Of a stretch of 64,000 nt of DNA, positions 34,448-42,876 are shown piece by piece. Source of the DNA: an uncultured Armatimonadota bacterium (GTDB taxonomy: Bacteria > Armatimonadota > Fimbriimonadia > Fimbriimonadales > Fimbriimonadaceae); NCBI GenBank assembly GCA_903904815.1, contig CAIVDU010000053.1, positions 62,001-126,000 on the forward strand, read 5' to 3'. Within the stretch, counting starts at the first letter, position 1, and every line of letters starts with the position of its first letter. The notes beneath the pieces are model-generated. The model saw nothing but the letters and a program-made list of their open reading frames with translations, searched no databases and had not been told where the DNA came from. Made by a program: the position numbers and the translations under genes.

Positions 34448-35719
34448 CTACTCGATCGCTTGCGTGAAAACGGCCTTGATGACTTCATCTGGAGTTGTCC
34501 AGCCAGCGAGCACCTTGGCCTTTCCGTCTTCCATCATCGTTCGATAGCCCTGCTTCTTAGCCGCTTCTGCCAACATCTGAAAGTCTGCGCCCCTTGCAAC
34601 GGCCGCTCTGAATTCGGGAGTACCAAGAATAAGTTCGAATACTCCGATTCGACCCTTTTGTCCGGTTCCACGGCACTCTGAACAACCCTTTCCTTTGGCA
34701 AATCGAGCACTTGCCAGCTCTTCCTGTGTAAAACGGAGTGTTTCCAGTTCGTCAGGGGTTGGGCGATACGGTTCACGGCACTTTGCGCAGTTCAAGCGAA
34801 CCAGTCGCTGGGCCAGGATTCCCACCATGACACCGGCGACAAGATAGGGTTCAGCATTCATGTCGACCATTCGCCCGATGGTTTCAATCGCGTTATTCGT
34901 GTGCAGGGTGCTCAGAACAAGGTGACCGGTCAGGCCGGCCTGGATACCGATGGCAAGAGACTCAGCGTCGCGCATTTCACCGACCATCATGACGTCCGGG
35001 TCTTGGCGAAGGAAGGTTCTCATTACCTTCGGAAAGCCCATCTTCTCAGTGACTTGAACTTGAGCGATGTTTTTGTCGTACTCGTATTCAACTGGGTCTT
35101 CGACGGTGACGATGTTTCGCGACCTCGAGTCAAGCGTTTGCAGAGAGGCGTATAGGGTTGAGGTCTTTCCAGACCCGGTAGGGCCGGTTACAAGGATCAA
35201 CCCGTAAGGAACCTGAACCGCTTGTTTCCACCGCTTGAGCACGTCCTCCGGCATTCCCAGTTTTGCAAGGTCAACCTTCATCGCATTCGGGTCGAGGAGT
35301 CGCATGACGAACTTTTCTCCGTTGAGACACGGGATACAAGAGGCACGAGCGCTTAAGCGTCGCCCCATGTATTCCATGTCGATTCTCCCGTCTTGCGGCT
35401 CTCGTTGTTCGTCGATCCGCATGCCCGCCGCGAGTTTTAGACGGGCCAAAACGTTCTGAGCCTGCTCTGGAGGGAGCTGCCCCGTGTCATGGAGGAGTCC
35501 GTCTTGGCGATACCTAATCCGCAACTGATCACGCTCGGGCTGCAAATGAATGTCGGAAGTCCCGGTGTCCAGGGCATTCATGAAAATGCTGTCCACGATG
35601 CCGACTGCGATGGACATCTCATTGCCGCCAAGGTCTCGGGTCTGACCCTGTTCACGAAGGACGAGGGTGAATTTGCGCCCCGCGCCGAAATTTGTCTGGG
35701 AATAATCGGTAATGGCCAT
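34448..35719 (-). CDS. PilB/GspE-type secretion ATPase, short form
   Basis: The 423-residue hexameric ATPase has Walker A GPTGSGKT (179-186), the Asp box, Walker B-like DPDVMMVGEMRD, the His box STLHTNNA and a zinc CxxC...CxxC pair (CAKC, CSEC). These are shared by PilB (type IV pilus assembly) and GspE (type II secretion). The usual N-terminal MshEN/GspE-N domain is missing: residues 1-35 are unstructured, and the catalytic part starts near MSIAVGIVDSI. No pilin, PilC or secretin gene lies in the window, so pilus and secretion roles cannot be distinguished. Confidence 0.9.
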   Translation of the reverse strand: MAITDYSQTNFGAGRKFTLVLREQGQTRDLGGNEMSIAVGIVDSIFMNALDTGTSDIHLQPERDQLRIRYRQDGLLHDTGQLPPEQAQNVLARLKLAAGMRIDEQREPQDGRIDMEYMGRRLSARASCIPCLNGEKFVMRLLDPNAMKVDLAKLGMPEDVLKRWKQAVQVPYGLILVTGPTGSGKTSTLYASLQTLDSRSRNIVTVEDPVEYEYDKNIAQVQVTEKMGFPKVMRTFLRQDPDVMMVGEMRDAESLAIGIQAGLTGHLVLSTLHTNNAIETIGRMVDMNAEPYLVAGVMVGILAQRLVRLNCAKCREPYRPTPDELETLRFTQEELASARFAKGKGCSECRGTGQKGRIGVFELILGTPEFRAAVARGADFQMLAEAAKKQGYRTMMEDGKAKVLAGWTTPDEVIKAVFTQAIE

Positions 35720-35861
35720 GACGGTGGGAATACGTGCCTATCGAACAAGTTACACCATTCTTTAGGCAAAGAGAGTTTTTCTTGCTGTATGTCGGGTTCG
35801 CAGGGGGATTTGGTTCTGGCTTCGGCGGGTTGTTTGACGGGTACCCTTGAGGGGAAGCGCT

Positions 35862-36413
35862 ATGTCTGACGAGGAAAACCCGTTGCCTGAAAACATCGAA
35901 GAATCATACGAAGAGTCTCAAATCGCCCAAGAGCTTGTTGAAGCCGATTTTCAAGTGCTGCAGGAGCAAGTGCAGTCGCTTGCCAGCGAACGCGATCAGT
36001 TCCAGGCGCAACTACTGCTAACGATGGCCGATTTTCAGAACTTCCGGAATCGTAGCAAGGCTGAAAATGCTCAAAGAGCCCTTTTCGCCACCGAAAAGTT
36101 CGTGACGAATCTGCTTCCTGTGCTGGATAACTTTGAGCGAACCATTCGTCATGCTGAATCCGGCGCCACGAAAGAGGCCCTGCTTGAGGGCATTCGCGCC
36201 GTGGAACGCCAACTGAGAACCGTACTAGAGGGTCAGGCTGTCCGTCGAATCGAATCGGTGGGTCAGCCATTTGATCCCGAGATTCACGAGGCCATCGGAT
36301 TCGAACCGGGAAGTGAGTACGAGCCAAACACGGTGGTTACCGAGATCGAGCCTGGCTACAAGATGGGAGAAAAGGTCGTCCGCCCAGCCCGAGTTAAGGT
36401 GGCCGGAGGATAG
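35862..36413 (+). CDS. grpE: DnaK nucleotide exchange factor GrpE
   Basis: A 183-residue GrpE: an acidic N-terminus, a long coiled-coil region (about 15-95, with QLLLTMADFQNFRNRSKAE), then the beta domain ending in GYKMGEKVVRPARVKVAGG. It exchanges ADP for ATP on DnaK. The ATG at 35862 has GAGGGGAAG upstream. grpE is not next to hrcA, dnaK or dnaJ; instead it starts a grpE-glmM-coaX run in which the stop of grpE overlaps the glmM GTG by one base. No CIRCE-type repeat lies upstream. Confidence 0.93.
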   Translation: MSDEENPLPENIEESYEESQIAQELVEADFQVLQEQVQSLASERDQFQAQLLLTMADFQNFRNRSKAENAQRALFATEKFVTNLLPVLDNFERTIRHAESGATKEALLEGIRAVERQLRTVLEGQAVRRIESVGQPFDPEIHEAIGFEPGSEYEPNTVVTEIEPGYKMGEKVVRPARVKVAGG

Positions 36414-37795
36414 TGGGTCGAAAGTTCTTCGGCACGGATGGAATTCGGGGAGTCGCGAACCAGAAACTTACGCCTGAACTAGCTCTGAACCTAGGAACCG
36501 CCGTCGGGAGTTGGCTCAGGGTTCATGGCCAGCATAAACGCGTATGTATCGGTCGCGACACTCGCCGAAGCGGACCAATGCTTGAGGCCGCTCTCGCGGC
36601 TGGACTATGCTCGGAAGGAATCGACGTTGTTCTCCTCGGGGTTGTACCGACTCCTACCGTCTCATTCGCCGCCCGAACCGGCGAATTCGATCTTGGGGCG
36701 ATTATCAGCGCGTCTCACAATCCAGCGCCTGACAATGGCATCAAGTTTGTGACGCATCTTGGGAAGAAAACTCCTGATGAGACCGAGGAAATATTTGAGC
36801 AGCTCATGGACGCTCCGAGACCGACGCGACCGACCGGGTCGGCGGTTGGAACAATCACGGAGTCGCGGCAACCGGTCGATGCTTACATGGAAATGCTCCG
36901 AAGCCTAGTTCCCGAGAGGCTCGACGGACTGCGGGTCGCGGTTGACGCTGCGCATGGCGCCGCCTTCGAACTCGGACCTCGGATCCTTAGATTGTTGGGA
37001 GCCGAGGTCGTCACGATGGGCGTGGAACCAGACGGAATGAACATCAATTCCGAAGGAGGCGCCACCAAGCCTCAGGCTATCCAAGATTTCACCGTCTCTC
37101 ATAGTGCGGACATTGGCGTCGCATTCGATGGTGACGCCGATCGAGCGGTTTTTTCAGATAATGACGGGGCCCTGATCAATGGGGACCGAACGATTGGTTT
37201 ATGGGCCGCTGATCAAAAGACTCAGGGACTCTTGGACCCGCCGGTCGTCGTTGGTACCGTGATGAGCAACGGCGGTTTTGAGGCGTACCTTGGCGGCCTA
37301 GAGATCACCCTTGAGCGTGCGCCCGTCGGAGACAAGTATGTGTCTCAACGCATTGAGGAAACGCATGCGAGAATCGGAGGCGAGCAAAGCGGTCACATCG
37401 TTTTTCCCGAGCATGGCCCAACTGGTGACGGGATTGTCACGATGCTGGAAGTCCTCAAGGCCTTGCGGAACCAGAAGGGAAGCTCAAACTGCTTTACTTC
37501 GGCATATGAGCCTTGGCCTCAACTTCTTGTGAACGTGGGTGTGGAAACTTCCGACGGTTGGAGTTCTGCCCCTCACGTTGCCGAGTCGATCCGGGCGGGA
37601 GATGCGAAACTGCTTGGCCGTGGTCGGCTTGTTGTTCGTCCCAGCGGCACGCAGCCAATGATCCGGGTTATGGTTGAAGCCGACGACATTGTCCTTCGCG
37701 ATGAAGTCGCGGAATCGGTTGTAAGCGCGATGGCGCAGGATTTGGGCGGTCACGTTCACGGGAGAGTCGATCTTACCTATGCTCTTGGCGATTGA
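36413..37795 (+). CDS. glmM: phosphoglucosamine mutase
   Basis: The 460-residue alpha-D-phosphohexomutase converts glucosamine-6-P to glucosamine-1-P for UDP-GlcNAc synthesis. The phosphoserine is Ser101 in SASHNPAPDNG, the metal-binding loop DGDADR is near residue 240, the GEQSGH sugar loop follows, and the phosphate-binding RPSGTQPMIR segment is near the C-terminus. The GTG start overlaps the grpE stop, and the 3' end overlaps coaX by 17 bases, so the three genes are probably one operon. Confidence 0.95.
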   Translation: MGRKFFGTDGIRGVANQKLTPELALNLGTAVGSWLRVHGQHKRVCIGRDTRRSGPMLEAALAAGLCSEGIDVVLLGVVPTPTVSFAARTGEFDLGAIISASHNPAPDNGIKFVTHLGKKTPDETEEIFEQLMDAPRPTRPTGSAVGTITESRQPVDAYMEMLRSLVPERLDGLRVAVDAAHGAAFELGPRILRLLGAEVVTMGVEPDGMNINSEGGATKPQAIQDFTVSHSADIGVAFDGDADRAVFSDNDGALINGDRTIGLWAADQKTQGLLDPPVVVGTVMSNGGFEAYLGGLEITLERAPVGDKYVSQRIEETHARIGGEQSGHIVFPEHGPTGDGIVTMLEVLKALRNQKGSSNCFTSAYEPWPQLLVNVGVETSDGWSSAPHVAESIRAGDAKLLGRGRLVVRPSGTQPMIRVMVEADDIVLRDEVAESVVSAMAQDLGGHVHGRVDLTYALGD

Positions 37796-38546
37796 CGTCG
37801 GAAATACCCATCTCGTTTGTGGGCTCTGGAATGGTGATCGGTGGGTTTCGTTATGGCGCAAGGCGACCCGCCCCGAGGACACCGAGGATGAATTGGCTGT
37901 TTGGCTCAAATCCATGTTTGAGCTATCTGGCCACCCATGGCGTATTTCGGAGGCGATCTGCGCCTCCGTTGTTCCGTCCCTGGACGCAGCGCTCGAACAG
38001 ATGTGCCTACGATGGCTCGGGGTCGGGCTTTGGTTTCTCCGCACGGGGATACAAGTGGGACTCCAAGTGGATTACAACCCGCCTACCGCGGTTGGCGCAG
38101 ATCGGTTGGCGAACGCCATCGGGGCCCTTGCTTTATATGCTCCGCCGATCATCGTAGTGGATTTCGGAACCGCCACTACGTTTGACACCATTGACAAGTT
38201 CGGCAGATACGTCGGAGGGGCTATCCTTCCGGGCGTCCAGATTTCGAGTCAAGCATTGTTCATAAAGGCTGCCAAGCTTCCTTCGGTCGAGTACAAGGCG
38301 CCGGTAACGGCCCTTGGCAAGGATACTGCTCATTCTCTTCAGTCCGGAATTATGTTCGGGTATGCGGATGCCATAGACGGCCTAGCAAAGAGAATTTCGG
38401 CAGAATTGGAGGGGGATGCGATCGTCATCGCAACTGGCGGTCTTGGTGGCCTCTTTACCGGACTCTGCGATCGCATCGTGTCCTACGAACCCACGCTTAC
38501 CTTAGACGGCTTGCGCCGGGCCTACAAGTCCACGGTTTCGCTGTAG
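37779..38546 (+). CDS. coaX: type III pantothenate kinase
   Basis: A 255-residue ASKHA-fold kinase that starts coenzyme A synthesis. The phosphate-1 motif is DVGNTHLVCG at residues 6-15, the GADRLANAIGA motif follows near 106, and DFGTATTFD near 127-135 is the phosphate-2 segment. Type III kinases use no CoA feedback and are typical of many non-enteric phyla. The start at 37779 gives MLLAIDVGNTH, the family N-terminus, and overlaps the end of glmM by 17 bases. A strong hairpin follows the stop. Confidence 0.95.
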   Translation: MLLAIDVGNTHLVCGLWNGDRWVSLWRKATRPEDTEDELAVWLKSMFELSGHPWRISEAICASVVPSLDAALEQMCLRWLGVGLWFLRTGIQVGLQVDYNPPTAVGADRLANAIGALALYAPPIIVVDFGTATTFDTIDKFGRYVGGAILPGVQISSQALFIKAAKLPSVEYKAPVTALGKDTAHSLQSGIMFGYADAIDGLAKRISAELEGDAIVIATGGLGGLFTGLCDRIVSYEPTLTLDGLRRAYKSTVSL

Positions 38547-38558
38547 GCTAGGGCTGAG

Positions 38559-38604
38559 CAAAAACACGGGTGCAGACTCCGAAAAGTCCGCACCCATGAA
38601 TTTT
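38559..38604. terminator. bidirectional terminator between coaX and the pseudo-caspase gene
   Basis: GGGTGCAGACT (38568-38578) pairs with AGTCCGCACCC (38585-38595), with one A/C mismatch and a six-base loop. On the minus strand GTGTTTTTG follows; on the plus strand ATGAATTTTGG follows. It separates convergent transcription units. Confidence 0.75.
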
Positions 38605-38624
38605 GGCTAGCTTTGCCAAGCTAC

Positions 38625-39983
38625 CTAGAACTGTGCGTCGGTAGCGAGATTGTTTAAGTGGGGGAGAGTGCAGGTCTGATGGCTTGACCCACCTGAGATG
38701 CCGGTGTCTCCACGCCGCATGTGATAGAACAGCTGCCATCCAAATTCCAGAATCGGGAGTTTGTTGGATTGAAGATCGACTAGCGTCTGGGTGAAGGCAT
38801 CAGCGAACAACCCAGTCATCTTGCCATTTCGGTAGGTTGGGTACACCGCGTCTCCGGGCGTGGTTGCTTGCATTTGCGAAATGGATCCGACGTAACTTTG
38901 CTCTGAACCAAAGCCTATCCCGTTGGGGCCAACGATGGATCGGTCAACTTGGAAGAAGGCAAAAATGTGTGTCCCTTTGGAGAAGAAATCCCCAAATAGG
39001 TCCGATTTCTTTATCAGCCCTGTCTCTGACTGAAGGGAAGTCGCATCTGTTCCTGCAAGGTAATCCAGGCCTCCAATATTGGTGGCTACTCCTGTGTAGA
39101 AAACGCAGAGTGTTGAGGACTCAGGCATCTTCGCGGATAGCGCTTTGGCATGTTCCAGGATCGTCGCCGCTGTCGGGTCCGTAAGGACGTCAATGTGATC
39201 CTCAGGATAGCCCGCGGAACTCTTAAGGGCATCTCGAACGCGAATTGCGTCGTCGTTGGCATAGTCGAGATTGCCCGGCAAACGCGAATTTCGAACTCCG
39301 ATAACGAGTGCAAACTTGTTGGCGATCTTAAGCGTTGCTCCCAGCGTCAGCTGAGGTTGACCCGTGGTAGGGTTCAGATTCTGAATTCTGATGGAGTTTT
39401 CCAGTCCCCCCTCGGGCTTCGAAGTGGAAGAACTCGAGGTCGTCGCGGAAAGAGCGGCAACCCCAGCCAACTCTTCGGGCGAAACGAGTTCTGTATCTAC
39501 TCTCCATGACGACGTTGCGATTGTAGGCCCGTACTTGTCTTGAACGGCCTTAAGCTTGGCGTTGTCTCCCGTTTGTGTATAAATCGATGAGAGAATGAAA
39601 AAGGTTTCCTTACTAACCTGGTGCTTACTTAGAAGAGCCTCGAGTTCTCCTGCTGCTGCCGTTAGCACGGACGCTTGGTCTGACGTCTTTGCTGCAGCCA
39701 GGCCAGATCGGTAAAGAGAGTAGGCGGCAAGAAAGTCGGGTGAATAGGATGAGCCGTCCCTCCACTTCCGCTGGGCTGTGGGCGGTCCAGGCAACACCGT
39801 GGCTCCAGATACATCCTCCGGACGATAGGCTGCCGCTTGCTTGAAATCCTGCCTTGCTTCAGTCCATTGGAGGGCTCTTCCTGCACGGAGACCAGCCTCG
39901 TATGCACTATTCCAACTTTGTGCGACACATGCGCCAGATACTGCTAAGAGCACGGCAGAAGACCAAACTCGATATTTCATCAT
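38625..39983 (-). CDS. secreted protein with catalytically dead caspase-like (C14-fold) domain
   Basis: A 452-residue protein with a signal peptide (about 1-22), a TPR-like helical region (about 25-150) and a caspase-fold domain (about 222-440). The KFALVIGVRNSRL..LDYANDDAIRVRDAL opening is the C14 pattern. The catalytic dyad is not conserved: FYTGVAT (295-301) stands where FYFSGHG is usual, so His is Val299 and the next Gly is Ala. FFQVDRS (343-349) stands where LDACRSG is usual, so Cys is Asp347. It starts at 39983 with ATGATG, overlapping the preceding gene by four bases. A binding or scaffold role at the envelope is inferred. It is the last gene of a three-gene operon. Confidence 0.75.
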   Translation of the reverse strand: MMKYRVWSSAVLLAVSGACVAQSWNSAYEAGLRAGRALQWTEARQDFKQAAAYRPEDVSGATVLPGPPTAQRKWRDGSSYSPDFLAAYSLYRSGLAAAKTSDQASVLTAAAGELEALLSKHQVSKETFFILSSIYTQTGDNAKLKAVQDKYGPTIATSSWRVDTELVSPEELAGVAALSATTSSSSTSKPEGGLENSIRIQNLNPTTGQPQLTLGATLKIANKFALVIGVRNSRLPGNLDYANDDAIRVRDALKSSAGYPEDHIDVLTDPTAATILEHAKALSAKMPESSTLCVFYTGVATNIGGLDYLAGTDATSLQSETGLIKKSDLFGDFFSKGTHIFAFFQVDRSIVGPNGIGFGSEQSYVGSISQMQATTPGDAVYPTYRNGKMTGLFADAFTQTLVDLQSNKLPILEFGWQLFYHMRRGDTGISGGSSHQTCTLPHLNNLATDAQF

Positions 39984-41155
39984 GGATTTACGAATCGGTA
40001 GGATGCGGTAATTGAAAAGTCCCTCGCCGCCCCGCGAGGAGTCGCCCAACTAAGATCAATACCATAGCGGTTATCTTTGTCTCGGATTCCGAGGCCATAG
40101 GTTAGTTCATTTCGGTCGGCGAATGCTGTTCCTTCAGAGGAGATCGTTCTGTATCCGAGTCGAATCGGCACAACGAACCCTTCAGCAGAAAAACCGTATT
40201 CGATGCCAAAGTCGCCAGCAGCCTGATTCTTGAGGCTAAGTAACCCGCTACCGGATCCACCGAAGAACTGCTCAAGCTGGACACCAAAGACCGTGTAGTC
40301 GTCTGTGCGGCCCTTAAGGCCCGGCCTTCTTAATCCGGCTCCTACGAGGAGCCGGCCGGGAATCGTGCCGTAGTATGAGGTCACACCGTCACCACCACTG
40401 AGCTTTATCGGTGACTTGAGACTTGCGCCGAGCGTCAAAGCCGGTAGCTTTGTGGGGACGTATTCTAGGCCAGCCACGACACCGATGCCGTTGGCGGTTC
40501 CGGAAATCGTGCCTGTATCTTGCGTGCTAAGAAGCACGGGAGTGGAGGCACTTGTGTCGTACACACTGTACTGCTGGCGATATTCGACATACTGGCGAGC
40601 ATACAAGAGAGATACGCCAAAGCTGAGGTTCTGGCTTGAGTTGGTCTTTCCGTACCCAACCGCAAGATAGTCGGTCTTGGCTTCGATGTGGTCGAGGTAG
40701 TTAGCTGCCACCTGATTCGTAACGCTACCAAAGGGCACCTGGGTTGCAGATCCCGTATCGTCGAGGTATCCCCCAAGGCTATAGCTTACGGCGATCGTTC
40801 CTCGATTTGACTTGCTGGACACCGGAAATGCATAACCGATATTCGTGATGTCGGATGGCCCGGTACGCGTTGAAGTTGAGCTCCGCGCACCATCGGAGGT
40901 TGAGACGCTTGAACTCGATCGAGGCAGATTCCTGTAAGTGAGAGCCGCCTCTCGGTGAGAGATGTACCCCAAGGCTGCGGGATTGTTGTAGGCCGATAGC
41001 GTCTCCGCGTCGGTCGCCGTAAGGGAACTCCCTAGGCCGGTCGATCTACTTCCTGCATCGAAAGTATTTAAGAGATCTGCAACCTGAGCCTGAGCGGCTA
41101 CGCCACTAAGCGTTGTTGCGGCAATGAAGCCAAACTTCGCAATTCTTTGATTCAC
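39980..41155 (-). CDS. outer-membrane beta-barrel protein, PorV/UPF0164-like
   Basis: A 391-residue protein with a signal peptide (about 1-24) followed by alternating strands through the C-terminus, ending with the aromatic SITASYRFVNP tail of outer-membrane barrels. The N-terminal GSRSTGLGSSLTATDAETLSAYNNPAALGYI resembles the FadL/PorV/UPF0164 type, in which an NPA(G/A)L segment opens the barrel. PorV acts in type IX secretion in Bacteroidota, while UPF0164 members are of unknown function. It overlaps the Ig-like gene by four bases and the caspase-like gene by four bases. The substrate is unknown. Confidence 0.75.
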   Translation of the reverse strand: MNQRIAKFGFIAATTLSGVAAQAQVADLLNTFDAGSRSTGLGSSLTATDAETLSAYNNPAALGYISHREAALTYRNLPRSSSSVSTSDGARSSTSTRTGPSDITNIGYAFPVSSKSNRGTIAVSYSLGGYLDDTGSATQVPFGSVTNQVAANYLDHIEAKTDYLAVGYGKTNSSQNLSFGVSLLYARQYVEYRQQYSVYDTSASTPVLLSTQDTGTISGTANGIGVVAGLEYVPTKLPALTLGASLKSPIKLSGGDGVTSYYGTIPGRLLVGAGLRRPGLKGRTDDYTVFGVQLEQFFGGSGSGLLSLKNQAAGDFGIEYGFSAEGFVVPIRLGYRTISSEGTAFADRNELTYGLGIRDKDNRYGIDLSWATPRGAARDFSITASYRFVNP

Positions 41156-42126
41156 CGTAATTTCACCGTTACCGTACTGGGGGTTGCTACGTTTCCGGCA
41201 AGGTCAATAGCCGTCGTGTAGAGATTGAAGGTCTTGGGAAGTTTCACTGCGCTCGTTCGAATCCGCCCTGTCCACCTTAATGTCGTCGAATTAAGAGATT
41301 TGGCAGAAACTCGGGCTACACGAACGATGTACGCGCCTGACGATGTCTGAGCCAGAACATCGATACCATTCTGGTCAATGACGCTCGAGGATGCCGCGGA
41401 AATATCGATGACGACATCGATTTCAGCGCCTGCAATTACAGCAACGCTCGATTGTGGGTATGTGACTGTTATTGTAGGTTTGGTCCTGTCCACCGTGACC
41501 GACACGCTTTGAGAAGCCGTATTTCCCGCGAGATCGGTAGCCGTAATCTTGATGGTGTGGGATGTGTTGTTGGTAGCCAGAGTTGAGTCCCAATCTACGG
41601 CAACAGTTGTGGAGGTTCCCGTATTGTTGGGGATATCAGCGTTATCTACTTGTACCTTCCAGTTCTTTAGATTGGCATCGTCGATTGTCGCCCGGACCTT
41701 CACGGTTCCGTTGACATATCTTCCAGAGATAGGGCTGAAATCTAAGAACTTCGGTGCCTGCACAATCACATGGACCGTCACCACTTCGGTGTTAAAAGTT
41801 GTACCGGGTGAGGTTGCATTCACCGTGATGGTGTAGTCGCCCGCGGGCGCTGTCGTAGCGAACGTGATCGGAAGGCTGCCACTAATTTCTCCGGAGGAGT
41901 TCGGAGTGAATTTTGACGTCGAAATCGTTGTACCGCTCGCCCCGTTAATTGTTGCCGTAACTGTTGTCTGATAAGTCGCGCCGGTGATTTGAAATGTGAG
42001 AGTATTGCTCGTGCCTAGGTAGTCCCCAGTAGATGGAGACGTTACCGTGAGCTGCCCGGCCGCAGCCAAGCAGGCGAGTGTCGTCACCAACGCTACGCAC
42101 AAGAGACCCTTGATCATCCTCAACAT
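41152..42126 (-). CDS. secreted Ig-like (bacterial Big-type) domain protein
   Basis: A 324-residue protein with a signal peptide (about 1-23, MLRMIKGLLCVALVTTLACLAAAG) and three or so Ig-like beta domains: one opening with LTVTSPSTGDYLG, one around SPISGRYVNGTVKV, and one with ITATDLAGNTASQSVSVTVDRTKPTI, a classic bacterial cadherin/Big-type link. The ATG at 42126 has a strong GGGGAGGAG ribosome-binding site. It is the first gene of the operon, and its stop overlaps the barrel gene start by four bases. An adhesin or barrel-bound surface subunit is inferred. No sortase or lipoprotein motif is visible. Confidence 0.7.
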   Translation of the reverse strand: MLRMIKGLLCVALVTTLACLAAAGQLTVTSPSTGDYLGTSNTLTFQITGATYQTTVTATINGASGTTISTSKFTPNSSGEISGSLPITFATTAPAGDYTITVNATSPGTTFNTEVVTVHVIVQAPKFLDFSPISGRYVNGTVKVRATIDDANLKNWKVQVDNADIPNNTGTSTTVAVDWDSTLATNNTSHTIKITATDLAGNTASQSVSVTVDRTKPTITVTYPQSSVAVIAGAEIDVVIDISAASSSVIDQNGIDVLAQTSSGAYIVRVARVSAKSLNSTTLRWTGRIRTSAVKLPKTFNLYTTAIDLAGNVATPSTVTVKLR

Positions 42127-42304
42127 TTGTTCTCCTCCCCAAAATAGCGTGTGGATGGACCATCCACACTGCTCCAACTGAGCCACATAATCTTACCGAT
42201 CTTGGCCATGCCAGTCAAATGACCGGGCTGCCCAAGTTCAGGACGGAGTAAACCCCAAGAAGTTTGCGCCGCGTTGGGGTTGCTCCACATAAACCCTGCC
42301 TCTC

Positions 42305-42335
42305 TTGACGATTTGCGCTGAATTGTCACTATTTT
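42305..42335 (+). promoter_or_regulatory. sigma-70-like promoter of the che operon
   Basis: TTGACG (42305-42310) is followed by CTATTT/TATTTT at 18-19 bases spacing. Transcription would begin near 42342, about 84 bases upstream of cheW. No sigma-28 consensus was seen. The spacing is slightly long, so the call is tentative. Confidence 0.4.
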
Positions 42336-42425
42336 TCGCAAGGAATGAAGTCGTTGTGAAATCCCCGTTAAGTTGTCGGCTCCGAATGCCAAAGATACGG
42401 GGAGACGATTTCAGGAGGTCCCAAC

Positions 42426-42869
42426 TTGTCAACGGCGGCAGTATTGAAAAAAGAGGAACAAATCGTAGTTTTCCGGCTCGACGCAGAAAGCTACGGAATC
42501 GACATTTTTCGCGTGAACGAGATTATTCGGATGCGCGACATCACCCCAGTGCCCCAAACGGAAGCTCACATTCGAGGTTTGGTGAATCTTCGGGGGAAGA
42601 CCATCCCAGTGGTTGACGTTCGCGTCCGCTTTGGTCTGGCGATCACCGAGGCTACCGAGAAAACTCGGATCATCGTCGTTGAGAGCACGGACGGATTAGT
42701 TGGAATCATCGTTGACGAAGTCGCCGAAGTCATCACGCTAGAGCCCGAAGATATTGAAGACACACCTAGTCTCGTCTCGTCGGTAGGCACTGATTTCGTG
42801 ACAGGGGTTGCTAAGCGATCCGGACGACTAATAACAATGCTCGAGCTTGATCGAGCGCTTGCGGGGTAA
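42426..42869 (+). CDS. cheW: chemotaxis coupling protein CheW
   Basis: The 147-residue SH3-like adaptor joins chemoreceptors to CheA. It shows the QIVVFRLDAESYGIDI opening, RGLVNLRGKTIPVVDVR, and a ITLEPEDIEDTPS strand-loop typical of CheW. The start is a TTG with the strong AGGAGGT sequence seven bases before it; no ATG of similar quality precedes it. It lies seven bases ahead of cheA. Receptor genes are not adjacent. Confidence 0.94.
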   Translation: MSTAAVLKKEEQIVVFRLDAESYGIDIFRVNEIIRMRDITPVPQTEAHIRGLVNLRGKTIPVVDVRVRFGLAITEATEKTRIIVVESTDGLVGIIVDEVAEVITLEPEDIEDTPSLVSSVGTDFVTGVAKRSGRLITMLELDRALAG

Positions 42870-42876
42870 TTGAAGC

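Noticed and set aside
35720-35861. CIRCE heat-shock operator before grpE
   Set aside because: I looked for the TTAGCACTC-N9-GAGTGCTAA repeat and saw none here or upstream of dnaK.
38625-39983. Active caspase or metacaspase
   Set aside because: The His and Cys positions of the dyad are replaced (Val299, Asp347), so protease activity is unlikely despite the fold.
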